DNA from: Spirochaetaceae bacterium
GTDB lineage: Bacteria > Spirochaetota > Spirochaetia > SZUA-6 > Bin103
Reading direction: 5' to 3'
Assembly: GCA_028818385.1 (NCBI GenBank)
Contig: JAPPNY010000220.1
Location: forward strand, 30,962 to 77,487
Length of the DNA stretch: 46,526 nucleotides
In this document: positions 34,232 through 43,485 of the stretch, piece by piece
Numbering within the stretch: the stretch's first letter is position 1
Layout: each line of letters opens with the position of its first letter
Position numbers and translations under genes: made by a program
Notes under the pieces: model-generated
What the model saw: the letters and a program-made list of their open reading frames with translations, nothing else
What the model was told of the DNA's origin: nothing
The model's database searches: none

Positions 34232-35338
34232 ATGGCACAGGCTCACGACGCGATTCAGCGCCTCCAGGTGGACGCGCTCGAAGGGGGCGAGATTCTCATC
34301 CGCCTGCACACCGGCGGCGGCGTGACAGGGATCGGCGCCTTCCGCGCCCATCCGAGCGTGGGCGTCGCGGTGGTCCGCGACCTGCTGGCCCCGGACGTGA
34401 CGGGCATGAGCGTGCACGCCCCCGCCGTGCTGTGGGACCGGCTGTTCTACCGCCACGGCCGCACCGGCCAGCACATCCAGGCGATCGCCGCCGTCGACAT
34501 CGCCTGCTGGGACGCGCTGGGAAAGACGCTCGGCCGGCCGGTGTACGACCTGTGGGGCGGCGCCGCGCGCACGACGCTGCCGCTCTACTGGAGCCAGGGG
34601 CTCGGCAGCCGCAAGACGCCAGAGGAGATGCTGGCCGACGTGCGGCGCGGCTACGGGATGGGCTTCCGCGCCTACAAGATCCGCATGGACTGGGGGCCGA
34701 CCGTGCTGGACGCCGATCCGGCCGCGGACATGGAGCGCTTCCGCGTCTGCCGGGACTTCCTGCCCGACGACTGCACGCTCAGCTTCGACTGCAACTGGGG
34801 CTACACCGTCAGCACCGCCATCCGCCAGGGCGAGATCCTCCAGGAGCTGGGAGCGTTCCACTACGAGGAGCCGCTGCCGCACGTCAACCTGCCGGGCTAC
34901 CGGCAGGTGGCCGACGCCCTGTCGGTCCCGGTGTCGTGCGGCGAGCTGGAGGCGACCCGCTGGCGCTTCCGCGACCTGATCCTGCTGGCCAATCCAGACA
35001 TCCTGCAGCCGGACATCCTCAACGCCGGCGGCCCCACCGAGGTGCGGCGCATCTTCGACCTGGCCGCCGCGCACAACAAGCCGCTCATGCCGCACAGCCC
35101 GGCCATCGGCATCCGCTCATTCGCCAGCCTGCACCTGTTCGCCACGGGACTCGGCAACACGCTGCCGCACGAGTTCTCCGACGAGGAACTGGCCGACCGC
35201 AACCTGGAGCGCGCCCAGGAGCTCTACAACGAGCCGGTCCTGCCGGTGGACGGCGCCAGCACCCTCAGCGACGCCCCCGGCTTCGGCCTGACCCTGAACG
35301 ACGCGGTGCTGCAGAAGCGAATAATCAAGGGTGAATGA
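34232..35338 (+). CDS. enolase-superfamily (mandelate racemase-like) sugar-acid dehydratase
   Basis: This is a mandelate racemase/muconate lactonizing enzyme family member (368 aa). Such proteins usually dehydrate aldonic or aldaric acids. The barrel motifs are visible: AYKIRMDWG (K149-x-R151) on strand two, metal ligands D186 (FDCNWGY), E212 or E213 (YEEPLP) and E238 (SCGELE), and a base candidate H288 (LMPHSPAIG). The frame extends upstream to 33953, but ATG 34232 avoids the divergent gene. It is followed 1 bp later by a second enolase-superfamily gene. The exact substrate is not readable. Confidence 0.87.
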   Translation: MAQAHDAIQRLQVDALEGGEILIRLHTGGGVTGIGAFRAHPSVGVAVVRDLLAPDVTGMSVHAPAVLWDRLFYRHGRTGQHIQAIAAVDIACWDALGKTLGRPVYDLWGGAARTTLPLYWSQGLGSRKTPEEMLADVRRGYGMGFRAYKIRMDWGPTVLDADPAADMERFRVCRDFLPDDCTLSFDCNWGYTVSTAIRQGEILQELGAFHYEEPLPHVNLPGYRQVADALSVPVSCGELEATRWRFRDLILLANPDILQPDILNAGGPTEVRRIFDLAAAHNKPLMPHSPAIGIRSFASLHLFATGLGNTLPHEFSDEELADRNLERAQELYNEPVLPVDGASTLSDAPGFGLTLNDAVLQKRIIKGE

Positions 35339-35339
35339 G

Positions 35340-36500
35340 ATGAAGATCACGGACATCAAGCTGATCACGCTGGAGTTGCCCGAGGGAGGCGTGCCGGAGC
35401 GCATCCCGCAGCTCGTGCAGGTGCCGGGCCTGCACCGGATCCAGTACCGGGCGGGCGTGAACCCGGAGCGGGAGCCGATACTGACGGCCCCGGCGAAGCC
35501 GCACGAGCACGTCGTGGAGGTGCGCACGGACGAAGGCATCACCGGCCGCGTGCCCGCCTCGACCATGGACGCGTACCACGTCGACCTGGTGCGGTCGATG
35601 GCCATCGGCGAGGACCCGCTGCACCGGGAGCGGCTCTACCAGATGTTCCACAAGGGGACCCGCTGGGTGTATCAGAAGCCGGGCTGGTTCGGGGACTTCG
35701 ACAACTGCCTGTGGGACATCGCCGGCAAGGCGGCCGGGCTGCCCGTACACGCGCTGATCGGCCGGGTGCGCGATCGCTTCCCCTGCTACCTGACCGGCGG
35801 CGACATGGACCGCAACGGCTACTTCGAGCACATCGACGCCGCCCGCGAGATGGGGATCGGCGCCTACAAGTTCCACACCTACAAGGGCGGCAAGGCCGAC
35901 ATCCCGCTGTTCGAGGAGGTGCGCGACGCGGTCGGGCCCGACTTCGACCTGATCAACGACCCGGTCTGCTCATACGACCTGCGCGAGGCGATCGAGGTCG
36001 GCCGTGTGATGGAGGAGTTGGGGTTCGTCTGGCTGGAGGAGCCCTTCCACGAGCAGAAGATGCACCACTACCAGGAACTGTGCAGCGCGCTCGACATGCC
36101 GGTGATGGCCAACGAGATGCTCATGCACGACATCGGCATCTCCACCCAGTGGCTCCTGCACGGCGCCACCGACCTGCTGCGAGCCAACGCCCGCCACGGC
36201 ACGACGCTGGTGCTGAAGATGGCGCACTTCGCCGAGATGTACGACACCACGATCGAGATGAACGCGGCCGGCGGCGTGTACGGCCACATCCACGCCACGC
36301 TCGGCTGCTGCATCGACAACACCAGCTACTACGAGTACATGAGCTACGCCCCGGACACGCTCCGCAAGCAGGGCGAGCAGTGGGGGATGGTGAACGCCCC
36401 CGTGATCGAGGACGGCCACCTGGCTCCCACCGACCTGCCCGGTTGGGGTGCCGAGTGGGACGAGGATCGCTTTCAGTCGCTGATCGTCGCCGAGCGGTAA
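35340..36500 (+). CDS. second enolase-superfamily (mandelate racemase-like) protein
   Basis: This enolase-superfamily protein (386 aa) is only distantly similar to its upstream neighbour. Strand two reads YKFHTYKGG (K177-x-H179). Metal ligands fit D207 (LINDPV), E233 (LEEPFH) and E259 (MANEML). The C-terminal IEMNAAGGVYGHIHATLG differs from the usual His-containing motif. The start is ATG 35340 after AAGGGTGA; a GTG 9 bp earlier is possible. It sits 1 bp after the first dehydratase gene, so the pair may act in sequence or on related acids. It is convergent with the frameshifted propeller gene 4 bp away. Confidence 0.85.
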   Translation: MKITDIKLITLELPEGGVPERIPQLVQVPGLHRIQYRAGVNPEREPILTAPAKPHEHVVEVRTDEGITGRVPASTMDAYHVDLVRSMAIGEDPLHRERLYQMFHKGTRWVYQKPGWFGDFDNCLWDIAGKAAGLPVHALIGRVRDRFPCYLTGGDMDRNGYFEHIDAAREMGIGAYKFHTYKGGKADIPLFEEVRDAVGPDFDLINDPVCSYDLREAIEVGRVMEELGFVWLEEPFHEQKMHHYQELCSALDMPVMANEMLMHDIGISTQWLLHGATDLLRANARHGTTLVLKMAHFAEMYDTTIEMNAAGGVYGHIHATLGCCIDNTSYYEYMSYAPDTLRKQGEQWGMVNAPVIEDGHLAPTDLPGWGAEWDEDRFQSLIVAER

Positions 36501-36504
36501 CCGT

Positions 36505-38162
36505 TCATGGCGCAGGCGGCGCGTTCGGACCCTTGATGCGGACGGCGGCGGCGTGGATGTCGCTCAGGTTCCTGGTGCCGGTCGCGTCGGGCAGGAAGGT
36601 CCGGAAGACGTGGGTCAGGGCGCCGGCCGATCCGTCGCCTTCCAGGGTGACGATGCCGAACCCGGGGCAACTGCCCACGGCCGCGTGCTTGACGGTGACC
36701 GGGTGCGGCCCCCGGAAGGAGACGATGAGCAGCCGGCCGTCGGGCGTGATGTCCACCAGGTCCGGCGCAGGGTCGTCGCTCAGCTCGTATCCGTGCCCGT
36801 CCACGTTCACGAACGGAGCCGGGTCGCCGACGCAGTAGCCCGACCCGGTGAGGTCCAGCGTGCCCGCATGCGCATGCGCCTGCTCGGCAACCGTGGCCGT
36901 CGGGTCGTTGATGACCTTGCCCATGTCGAACACTTCCACGTTGTTCCGGATCCGGTCGAACTGGTACAGGAAGCGGCGGTTGGGAGACGTGACCACGCCG
37001 TGCGCATCGCGGCGTTGGGCGAGCTCTGCGTCCGCCGTGATGTCGATCGTCTGCTCCTCGTGGAACGTCACGACCGGCGGCTCGTTCGGGGTGGTGAAGG
37101 GGGCCGCGCCGTCCGGATAGTCCAGCGGCAGCCGATACAGGATGAACGTCGAGTCGTCCGCGCCCGCTCCGCTCGCGGAGACTCCGGCGTTCAGGTGCAT
37201 GAAGCCGCCCCCTTCGGCGCCGCCGCAGCCGGCGGCGCTGATCACGTCGTTCGTGTACTCCGCCACGATCGACATCGGCTCCGTGGTCACGTCGACCACG
37301 AACAGTCCTCCGCCGCCGAAGGTCACGTACACGTGGCGGTTGTTGCTTGAGGGGATGGGACAGACCACGACGTTGTTCGGCCGCCCCGGTCCTTCCTTCA
37401 GCGCGCCGCTCGGCGTGTGCCGCGACTGGAAGTTGGCGTACTCGCCGCTCACCCGCCCGGCCGGCAGCGTCGGGTCGGCGCGCGCTTCCATGGCGGTGAG
37501 GTCCCGGCCGCCGACCAGGTCGAGCGTGGCCGCCTTGTTGAAGGTGAAGGTGCCGGTCTCCCGGTCGTAGTCGATTCGCTCCAGCAGCTTCGCGCCGAGA
37601 TTTCCGACGATCAGCTTGCTGCCGTCGGCGCTCCAGAAGGTCATGTGATTGGACGGCGCCGAGCCTTCCGGCCCCGTGGTCCGAAAAAGGGCCTTGGCGA
37701 GCTTGGCCGCGTCGTCCGGGGAGCCTCGAAGCGGCGGGCAGATCCGGTGGCCGTCCGCGGTTGCCGTGCACTGCCCTTCCGCGTCGATGACTCCGACCAG
37801 GCCGGTGCCCGGGCCGAAGAAGTTGGCGTTCAGGTAGCGGTGCGACGGATGCGGCAGCATGCCGTGCAGTCGCTCGACGTTCGCGCCGAGCTCGGCGAAC
37901 GCGTTGGGAAGACGTGGTGCGCCTGGATGACCGTCGGCCCGAACGATCCGTCGCCTTCACCGTAGGTGCCCGGCGGTGCCATCGCCAGGTCGCGGCCTTC
38001 GTACACGACCATGCGGCTGCCGAATGTTCCGGTGGGGTTCTCGGCGCTGATGTCGGCGCTGTTGGCCTGATCGGACAGCCACACTTCCCATTCGATCGCG
38101 CCGGCATGGCCGGCTCCGAGCACGCTCAACGCGATCACGCAGCCGATGAGCTTCGGCTTCAT
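36505..38162 (-). pseudogene. secreted beta-propeller-like protein, single-base frameshift
   Basis: Two reading frames form one protein of about 550 aa. The 5' part (start 38162, AGGGGAGGA ribosome-binding site) encodes a signal peptide (KLIGCVIALSVLGAGHAGA) and about 85 further residues ending HHVFP. The main part continues in another frame as NAFAELGANVERLHGMLPHPSHRY. Adding one G to the GGG run at 37906-37908 joins them exactly. The body has repeated strand motifs such as WSADGSKLIVGNLG, HVYVTFGGGGLFVVDV and TPDGRLLIVSF, resembling YVTN/lactonase-type propellers. It is either a recently broken gene or an assembly or sequencing error in a short homopolymer. I do not recognise a specific function. 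Confidence 0.75.
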
Positions 38163-38251
38163 GGCGTCCTCCCCTGGTTACATTTCCGTAATCCTTATTC
38201 TATCGGGAGTGACGTCGATCGGGAATCCGAAACAAGGATTTCTGTTGCTGG

Positions 38252-39388
38252 TCAGGTGCCGGCGACCGTCTCCTCGGCCAGCCAGTCGACGACCGTGCGC
38301 AGCGCGGCGGCGGAGTCGGCCCCGGCGGCCTGCGCTTCCCTCCAGATCGCCAACTGGCGGTGCGCGCTGGTCCCGTCGGCCAGGATGCCGCGGGCGCGCT
38401 CGACCTCGGCGGCGCAGCCGAAGTGGGCGGCGTCCTCGTCGATCAGGTCCAGCAGCTCGGCCAGCAGCTTCTGGTACGGGACGACCTCGCCTATGCCGAA
38501 GTCGACCAGGCCGCGGTCGCTCCCGTAGCGCTGCGCCCGCCAGCGGTTCTCGTTGACCAGCAGGCGCGAGTGGATGCGCCAGCTCTGGTTGTTGCGCCGC
38601 AGGCGGTACAGCAGCCGGCACAGGCAGCGGAACAGCGCGGCCAGGCACAGGGCGTCCTCGAGCCGCGTGCACACGTCGGTGATGCGCATCTCCAGCGTGG
38701 GAAAGCGCACGCTCGGGCGGATGTCCCACCACAGCTTGGTGGCGTCCTCGATCAGGCCGGCGCTCACCAGGCTGGCGACGGTGCGGTCGTACTCGCCGGC
38801 GCTCTGGAAGGGGTCCGGGAGCCCGGAGCGCGGCAGCTCGTCCAGGACCGAGAGCCGGTAGGACATCAGGCCCGAGTCCGCCCCGTCCCAGAAGGGGGAG
38901 GAGGTGGACAGCGCCAACAGGTGGGGGAGGAAGTAGACGGCCTGGTTCATCAGGTCGATGCGCAGCTCGGGATCCTCGATGGCGACGTGCACGTGCATGC
39001 CGCAGGTCAGCAGGCGCTGCGCGACCAGCCGCAGGTCCTCGGCGATCTGCGAGTAGCGGGCGGCGGCGGTGTGCTTCTGGTCCTGCCAGCGCCCGAACGG
39101 GTGGGTGGAGGCGGCGATGAGCGCGCAGTCGAAGCGGCCGACGACACGCTCGACGGTGCCGCGCAGGTCGGCGAGTTGCGCGCGCGCCTCGCCCGGATCA
39201 TGGCAGACGCCGGTGGCGACCTCGATCTGGGAGCGCAGGAACTCCGGGCCGACCGAGTTGCCGAGCGCCGAATGGCACGCCTCCATCATCTCGGGCCGCG
39301 GATCGATGGCCAGATCGCGGGTGCTGAGGTCGATCAGGAGGTACTCCTCCTCGATGCCGAACGTGAAGGTGGGTTCTGAGAAATTCAT
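38252..39388 (-). CDS. ybdK: YbdK-type carboxylate-amine ligase (glutamate-cysteine ligase 2 family)
   Basis: This is a GCS2-family ATP-dependent ligase (378 aa), a weak glutamate-cysteine ligase in its E. coli homologue. Conserved blocks are FTFGIEEEYLLID at the N-terminus, THPFGRWQDQKHT, LLTCGMHVHVAIED, and FPTLEMRITDVCTRLEDAL in the middle. NENRWRAQRYGSDRGLVDFG lies toward the C-terminus. All are near family positions and the gene looks intact. It diverges from a BNR gene across 32 bp. Its metabolic link to the sugar genes is unclear. Confidence 0.9.
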   Translation of the reverse strand: MNFSEPTFTFGIEEEYLLIDLSTRDLAIDPRPEMMEACHSALGNSVGPEFLRSQIEVATGVCHDPGEARAQLADLRGTVERVVGRFDCALIAASTHPFGRWQDQKHTAAARYSQIAEDLRLVAQRLLTCGMHVHVAIEDPELRIDLMNQAVYFLPHLLALSTSSPFWDGADSGLMSYRLSVLDELPRSGLPDPFQSAGEYDRTVASLVSAGLIEDATKLWWDIRPSVRFPTLEMRITDVCTRLEDALCLAALFRCLCRLLYRLRRNNQSWRIHSRLLVNENRWRAQRYGSDRGLVDFGIGEVVPYQKLLAELLDLIDEDAAHFGCAAEVERARGILADGTSAHRQLAIWREAQAAGADSAAALRTVVDWLAEETVAGT

Positions 39389-39420
39389 CCGTGTCCGAAG
39401 GCCTTTGGTAGAATCATGCC

Positions 39421-40932
39421 GTGAGCGGACACACTTGGTCGATCGAGTCGCCCCTGCGTGGCGAGCCGCCCGGGCAGGGGCGCACCCGCACGTGGACGAG
39501 CGCGTGGCATCGCTGGCCGGGAGTCGCGGACCGAGCCGAGGTCCGGGTGGAGGCGGCGATCGATCTGTTCGACAACAAGACGATCGAGACGGTCGTCGAC
39601 GGATCGCAGCGGCCGTTCACGGACGCGGCCGGCGTCCCGCACACCTGGTACGGGCGGTGCATGATCGCCATCGTCGACGAGCGGCGCTGGATCATGGCGC
39701 TGCGCTCCGGCGTCTCCCACATAAGCTGGGGTGACCGCGACGCCATTCACCTCATCACCTCCACGGACGAGGGGAGGACCTGGAGCGATCTGGACCGCTG
39801 GTTCGACGGGTCGCCGATCCAGGGCCTGCCGTACCAGGACGGCCACACGCACTCGGAGCCGGGGCTGTACCGGATGCCGAACGGGGACCTCGTCCTGCAG
39901 TTCTGGCGGACCGGCTACACCTCCGGCACCCGGCAGATGCGCTCCACCGACGACGGCATGACGTGGCGGACCGATGCGGACCGCGTGTGCGTCGAAGGCG
40001 TCGACGGGGCCGAGGGCGACCTGGCGCTCGGCACCGAGGACTGGTTCGTCGACCCGGAGCATCCCGCCGACGCCTACTTCGCGTTCCAGTACTTCCACTA
40101 CCGCGCCACATCCGGCACGCTGCTGGCCCGTTCGCGGGACGACGGGCGAAGCTACCGGTTCGTGAGCTGGATCGTTCCGCCGGCGCCGGAGAACGATCCG
40201 GCCGGCCGCGCGACGTTCGAGCCGGCGATCGAGTACGTCGGCGACCGCACCATCGTGGCCGTGCTGCGCGACGCGGCCCGGCGCGAGCGGGGGGACCCGG
40301 GCTGCACGTGGCAGGCGGTCAGCACCGACATGGGAGCGTCGTTCGCGCCGCCGGTCGACATCAGCGACCGGATCGACGGTGGCGTGGCCGGCGGGCTCTG
40401 GCAGCGCGCGCGGCTCTACCAGGAGAGCAACCCGGCCTTCCAGCACGGCAACCCGCTCGACTTCGCCGCGGGTGAGGGCAGGCTCTGGGGCTTCGGCCTG
40501 CACAGCATCGGCGGCGGCTACACCCGCAAGCCGGTCGTCTACCACTCGCATGACCGCGGAGGGACCTGGCGCGGGCCGGAGCTGCTGCACGGCCCCATGC
40601 ATCCGGGGACCGACGCCGGCTACGGCGACCTCAAGCGCCGTGTGGACGGCACCTTCGTGGCCGCCACCTACTACGCGAACCGGGACTCCACGGTCGCGGA
40701 CGTCGAGCAGTACACCTTCGGCGGCGAGCGCGCGCGGGTGATGGTGGAAGCGGACCGCGGCGGCGACGGCGCGCCGGACCGGGACTCCGGCTGGCGGGAG
40801 CTCCATGACGGGGAGAACCGGGTGACGGTCTGTGGGCTGCCGGCCGAGCGCTGGCGGCTGCGGCTGGAAGTGAGCGCCACCGGGACTTCCGGATGGCCGG
40901 CGGTCGGCCGCGTCACGGTCACGGCGGGGTAG
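39421..40932 (+). CDS. BNR/Asp-box sialidase-superfamily protein
   Basis: This 503-residue propeller protein has several Asp-boxes: STDEGRTWSDL, STDDGMTWRTD, SRDDGRSYRF and SHDRGGTWRGP. GHTHSEPGLYRMPNGDLVL and GYGDLKRRVDGTF are inter-blade strands. The first 60 residues and the last 70 (a small beta domain) lie outside the propeller. It starts with GTG and has no signal peptide. The stop is 2 bp before the IlvD/Edd dehydratase start, so it is coupled to sugar-acid metabolism. It is the fourth BNR protein in the window and is not closely similar to the others. Enzymatic activity is inferred. Confidence 0.75.
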   Translation: MSGHTWSIESPLRGEPPGQGRTRTWTSAWHRWPGVADRAEVRVEAAIDLFDNKTIETVVDGSQRPFTDAAGVPHTWYGRCMIAIVDERRWIMALRSGVSHISWGDRDAIHLITSTDEGRTWSDLDRWFDGSPIQGLPYQDGHTHSEPGLYRMPNGDLVLQFWRTGYTSGTRQMRSTDDGMTWRTDADRVCVEGVDGAEGDLALGTEDWFVDPEHPADAYFAFQYFHYRATSGTLLARSRDDGRSYRFVSWIVPPAPENDPAGRATFEPAIEYVGDRTIVAVLRDAARRERGDPGCTWQAVSTDMGASFAPPVDISDRIDGGVAGGLWQRARLYQESNPAFQHGNPLDFAAGEGRLWGFGLHSIGGGYTRKPVVYHSHDRGGTWRGPELLHGPMHPGTDAGYGDLKRRVDGTFVAATYYANRDSTVADVEQYTFGGERARVMVEADRGGDGAPDRDSGWRELHDGENRVTVCGLPAERWRLRLEVSATGTSGWPAVGRVTVTAG

Positions 40933-40934
40933 GC

Positions 40935-42647
40935 ATGGCCGAGCACCTCACCGGCATCGACCGCAACCTCACGACCTACGGCGACCCCACCTTCAGTCGC
41001 TTCATCCGCCGCGCGTTCCTGGCCTCGCAGGGGTTCGACGGCGCCGACCTGGAGCGGCCGGTGGTCGGCATCGCCGACACGTCGAGCGACTACAACACCT
41101 GCCACGCGCACATGCCGGCGCTGGTGGATGCCGTGAAGCGGGGCGTGCTGCAGGCCGGCGGGCTGCCGCTGGTGTTCCCGACGATCTCCCTGAACGAGAT
41201 CCTGTTCTCGCCGACGACCATGTTCTACCGGAACCTCCTGGCCATGGAGACCGAGGAGATGATCCGGGCGCAGCCGATGGACGCCGTGGTGCTCCTGGGC
41301 GGCTGCGACAAGACGGTGCCGGCGCAGCTCATGGCGGCGGCCTCCGCGAACGTGCCGGCCGTGGTGTGCGTGACCGGCGCCATGCGCACCGGCGCGTGGC
41401 GGGGCGAGCGGGTCGGCGCCTGCACCGACTGCCGCCGCTACTACGCCGGCTTCCGCGAGGGGAGGATAGGCGAGGAGGAGCTCCGCCAGGTGCAGCAGCA
41501 GCTCTGCTCGACCCCCGGCACCTGCATGGTGATGGGCTCCGCCTCCAGCATCGCCTGCGTCGCCGAGACCGTGGGACTGATGCTCCCCGGCGGCGCCTCG
41601 CCCACTTCGGGGAGTGCGGACCGGCTGCGCAACGCGGTGGCATCCGGCCGGCGGGCGGCGGTGCTGGCGCGCGAGCCGATCGCACCCGGCCGGATTCTCA
41701 CCAGGGAGGCGTTCGAGAACGCGCTCACGGTGCTGGTCGCCCTGGGCGGCTCGACCAACACGATCATCCACCTGACCGCCATCGCGCGGCGGGCCGGCGT
41801 CGAGCTGTCGATGGCCGACCTGCAGGCCGCGTCCGCGCGGGTGCCCCTGCTGGTGGACTGCAAGCCCTCCGGATCGCGCTACATGGAGGACTTCCACGAG
41901 GCCGGCGGGTTGCCGGCCGTGCTGAAGGCGCTGGAGCCGCTGCTGCACCCGGAGCCGATCGACGTCGAGGGGCGCACGCTGCGGGAACGGCTGGCCGACG
42001 TGTCGCCGCCGGGCGCGTGGCAGTCGGTGATCCGGACCCTGGACGAGCCGCTGGGCGGTGCCGGATCGCTCACCGTGCTGCGTGGCTCGCTCGCCCCGGA
42101 CGGCGCGATCATCAAGAGCGCGGCGGCTAGCCCCGAGCTCTGCGAGCACGAGGGGCCGGCGGTGGTGTTCGACTCGCCGGCCGACGTGGCGGCGCGGATC
42201 GACGATCCGGACCTGGAGGTCGGCGCGGAGCACGTGCTGGTGCTGCGCAACGCCGGTCCGGTGGCGGCCGGCATGCCGGAGGCAGGCTCCGTGCCGATTC
42301 CCCGCAAGCTTTCCGAGCAGGGCGTCAAGGACATGGTGCGCGTGTCGGACGCCCGCATGAGCGGCACGGCGTACGGTACGGTCGTCCTGCACTGCGCGCC
42401 GGAGGCGGCGGTCGGCGGTCCGCTGGCGCTGGTCCGCGACGGCGACCCGATCCGGCTGTCGGTCGCGCGGGGCACGATCGACCTGCAGGTGGCGCCGGAG
42501 GAGCTTGCGCGCCGCCGCCGGGAGTGGCGGCCGGCTCCAGTGCCGGAGCGCGGCTGGGCGCGCATCCACGCCCGCCACGTCCTGCAGGCCGACCAGGGTG
42601 CCGACCTCGACCTGATGACCGTTGCGCCTGGGGGTGGCGGCACGTAG
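40935..42647 (+). CDS. IlvD/Edd-family dehydratase (probable sugar-acid dehydratase)
   Basis: This is an iron-sulfur dehydratase (570 aa) of the dihydroxyacid/6-phosphogluconate dehydratase family. Three cluster Cys candidates are present: C56 (YNTCHAH), C124 (GGCDKTVP) and C197 (PGTCMVMG). The C-terminal domain has RVSDARMSGTAYGT. It is flanked by a BNR hydrolase gene and, further on, a GH4 glucosidase gene. A role on an aldonic acid (arabinonate, xylonate or galactonate type) is therefore more likely than branched-chain amino acid synthesis, but this is inference. ATG 40935 is preferred over the 42 bp upstream extension because it follows the previous stop directly. Confidence 0.88.
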   Translation: MAEHLTGIDRNLTTYGDPTFSRFIRRAFLASQGFDGADLERPVVGIADTSSDYNTCHAHMPALVDAVKRGVLQAGGLPLVFPTISLNEILFSPTTMFYRNLLAMETEEMIRAQPMDAVVLLGGCDKTVPAQLMAAASANVPAVVCVTGAMRTGAWRGERVGACTDCRRYYAGFREGRIGEEELRQVQQQLCSTPGTCMVMGSASSIACVAETVGLMLPGGASPTSGSADRLRNAVASGRRAAVLAREPIAPGRILTREAFENALTVLVALGGSTNTIIHLTAIARRAGVELSMADLQAASARVPLLVDCKPSGSRYMEDFHEAGGLPAVLKALEPLLHPEPIDVEGRTLRERLADVSPPGAWQSVIRTLDEPLGGAGSLTVLRGSLAPDGAIIKSAAASPELCEHEGPAVVFDSPADVAARIDDPDLEVGAEHVLVLRNAGPVAAGMPEAGSVPIPRKLSEQGVKDMVRVSDARMSGTAYGTVVLHCAPEAAVGGPLALVRDGDPIRLSVARGTIDLQVAPEELARRRREWRPAPVPERGWARIHARHVLQADQGADLDLMTVAPGGGGT

Positions 42648-42674
42648 CATGGCCGTTCGCACGGAAACGCGGAC

Positions 42675-43472
42675 ATGTCCTTCACGGTAGACGACGTACG
42701 GGACCTGGTACGGCTGCTGGACGAGCGGCCGGAGTGGCGGGCAGAGGTGCGCCGTCAACTCCTCAGCGACGAGTTCCTGGCCTTGCCTGCGCAGATCGCG
42801 GAGGTGCGGCTGCGGACGGAGCGGATCGAGGAGCAGATCGCGGAGCTGCGTCTCGACATGGAGCGGCGCTCTCGCAGCATCGAGGATCAGATCGCGGAGC
42901 AACGGCTGCGGACGGAGCGGATCGAGCAGCAGCTCTTGGAACAGCGGCGGGAGACGGATCGGCGGTTCCAGGAGGTCGAAGATCAGATCGCGGCGCTGAC
43001 CCGCACCGTCGACACGCTCAGGGACGACGTCGGTGAGTTGAAGGGAGACAGCCTGGAACGCCGCTACCGGGAGAAGGCGGGCGCCTACTTCGGCCGTCTG
43101 CTGCGGCGTGCCCGCGTCGTGGCCGACGACGAGCTGAACGAGATGCTCGAGGACGCCGTCGAGCGGGGCGCGCTCACCGAGGACGAGTACGATGAGGTGA
43201 CCTGGGCCGACGCCGTCGTGCGCGGCCGACGCCGCGGCGACCGCACCCAGGTCGTCGCGGTCGCGGAGGTCTCGTGGGGCGTGGGAATCAGGGACGTGGA
43301 GCGCGCGCGGCGACGAGCGGACCTGCTCGCCAAGCTCGGCTTCACCACCCTGCCGGTCGTGGGCGGCAAGGCGGTCACCCGCGAAGCCGCGGAGCTGGCC
43401 AGGGAACAGGGCGTGTGGCAGCTTTTCGACGGCAGGCTGGTCGCCCCGGACACGGTCGCAGCGAGCGAGTAA
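42675..43472 (+). CDS. coiled-coil protein with PD-(D/E)XK-like C-terminal domain
   Basis: This 265-residue protein is not assigned to a named function. Residues 40-125 form a long charged coiled coil (RTERIEEQIAELRLDMERR). It contains an internal repeat: the 24-mer CGGCTGCGGACGGAGCGGATCGAG occurs at 42807 and 42903, 96 bp (32 residues) apart. The C-terminal half (about 130-265) is globular, with QVVAVAEVSWGVG and FTTLPVVGGKAVT. It resembles predicted nuclease-like domains found after coiled coils in poorly described bacterial families. It lies 27 bp after the dehydratase gene. A nuclease role is a guess. Confidence 0.7.
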   Translation: MSFTVDDVRDLVRLLDERPEWRAEVRRQLLSDEFLALPAQIAEVRLRTERIEEQIAELRLDMERRSRSIEDQIAEQRLRTERIEQQLLEQRRETDRRFQEVEDQIAALTRTVDTLRDDVGELKGDSLERRYREKAGAYFGRLLRRARVVADDELNEMLEDAVERGALTEDEYDEVTWADAVVRGRRRGDRTQVVAVAEVSWGVGIRDVERARRRADLLAKLGFTTLPVVGGKAVTREAAELAREQGVWQLFDGRLVAPDTVAASE

Positions 43473-43485
43473 ACTCCGGGCCGCC

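Noticed and set aside
36473..38107. A 544-codon minus-strand frame overlapping the propeller gene, considered as the intact version.
   Set aside because: Its translation is low-complexity, while the other two frames join into a coherent protein with a signal peptide.
40935..42647. Assigning the dehydratase as ilvD of branched-chain amino acid synthesis.
   Set aside because: The neighbours are glycan and sugar genes, and no other ilv gene is present; IlvD/Edd members often act on sugar acids.
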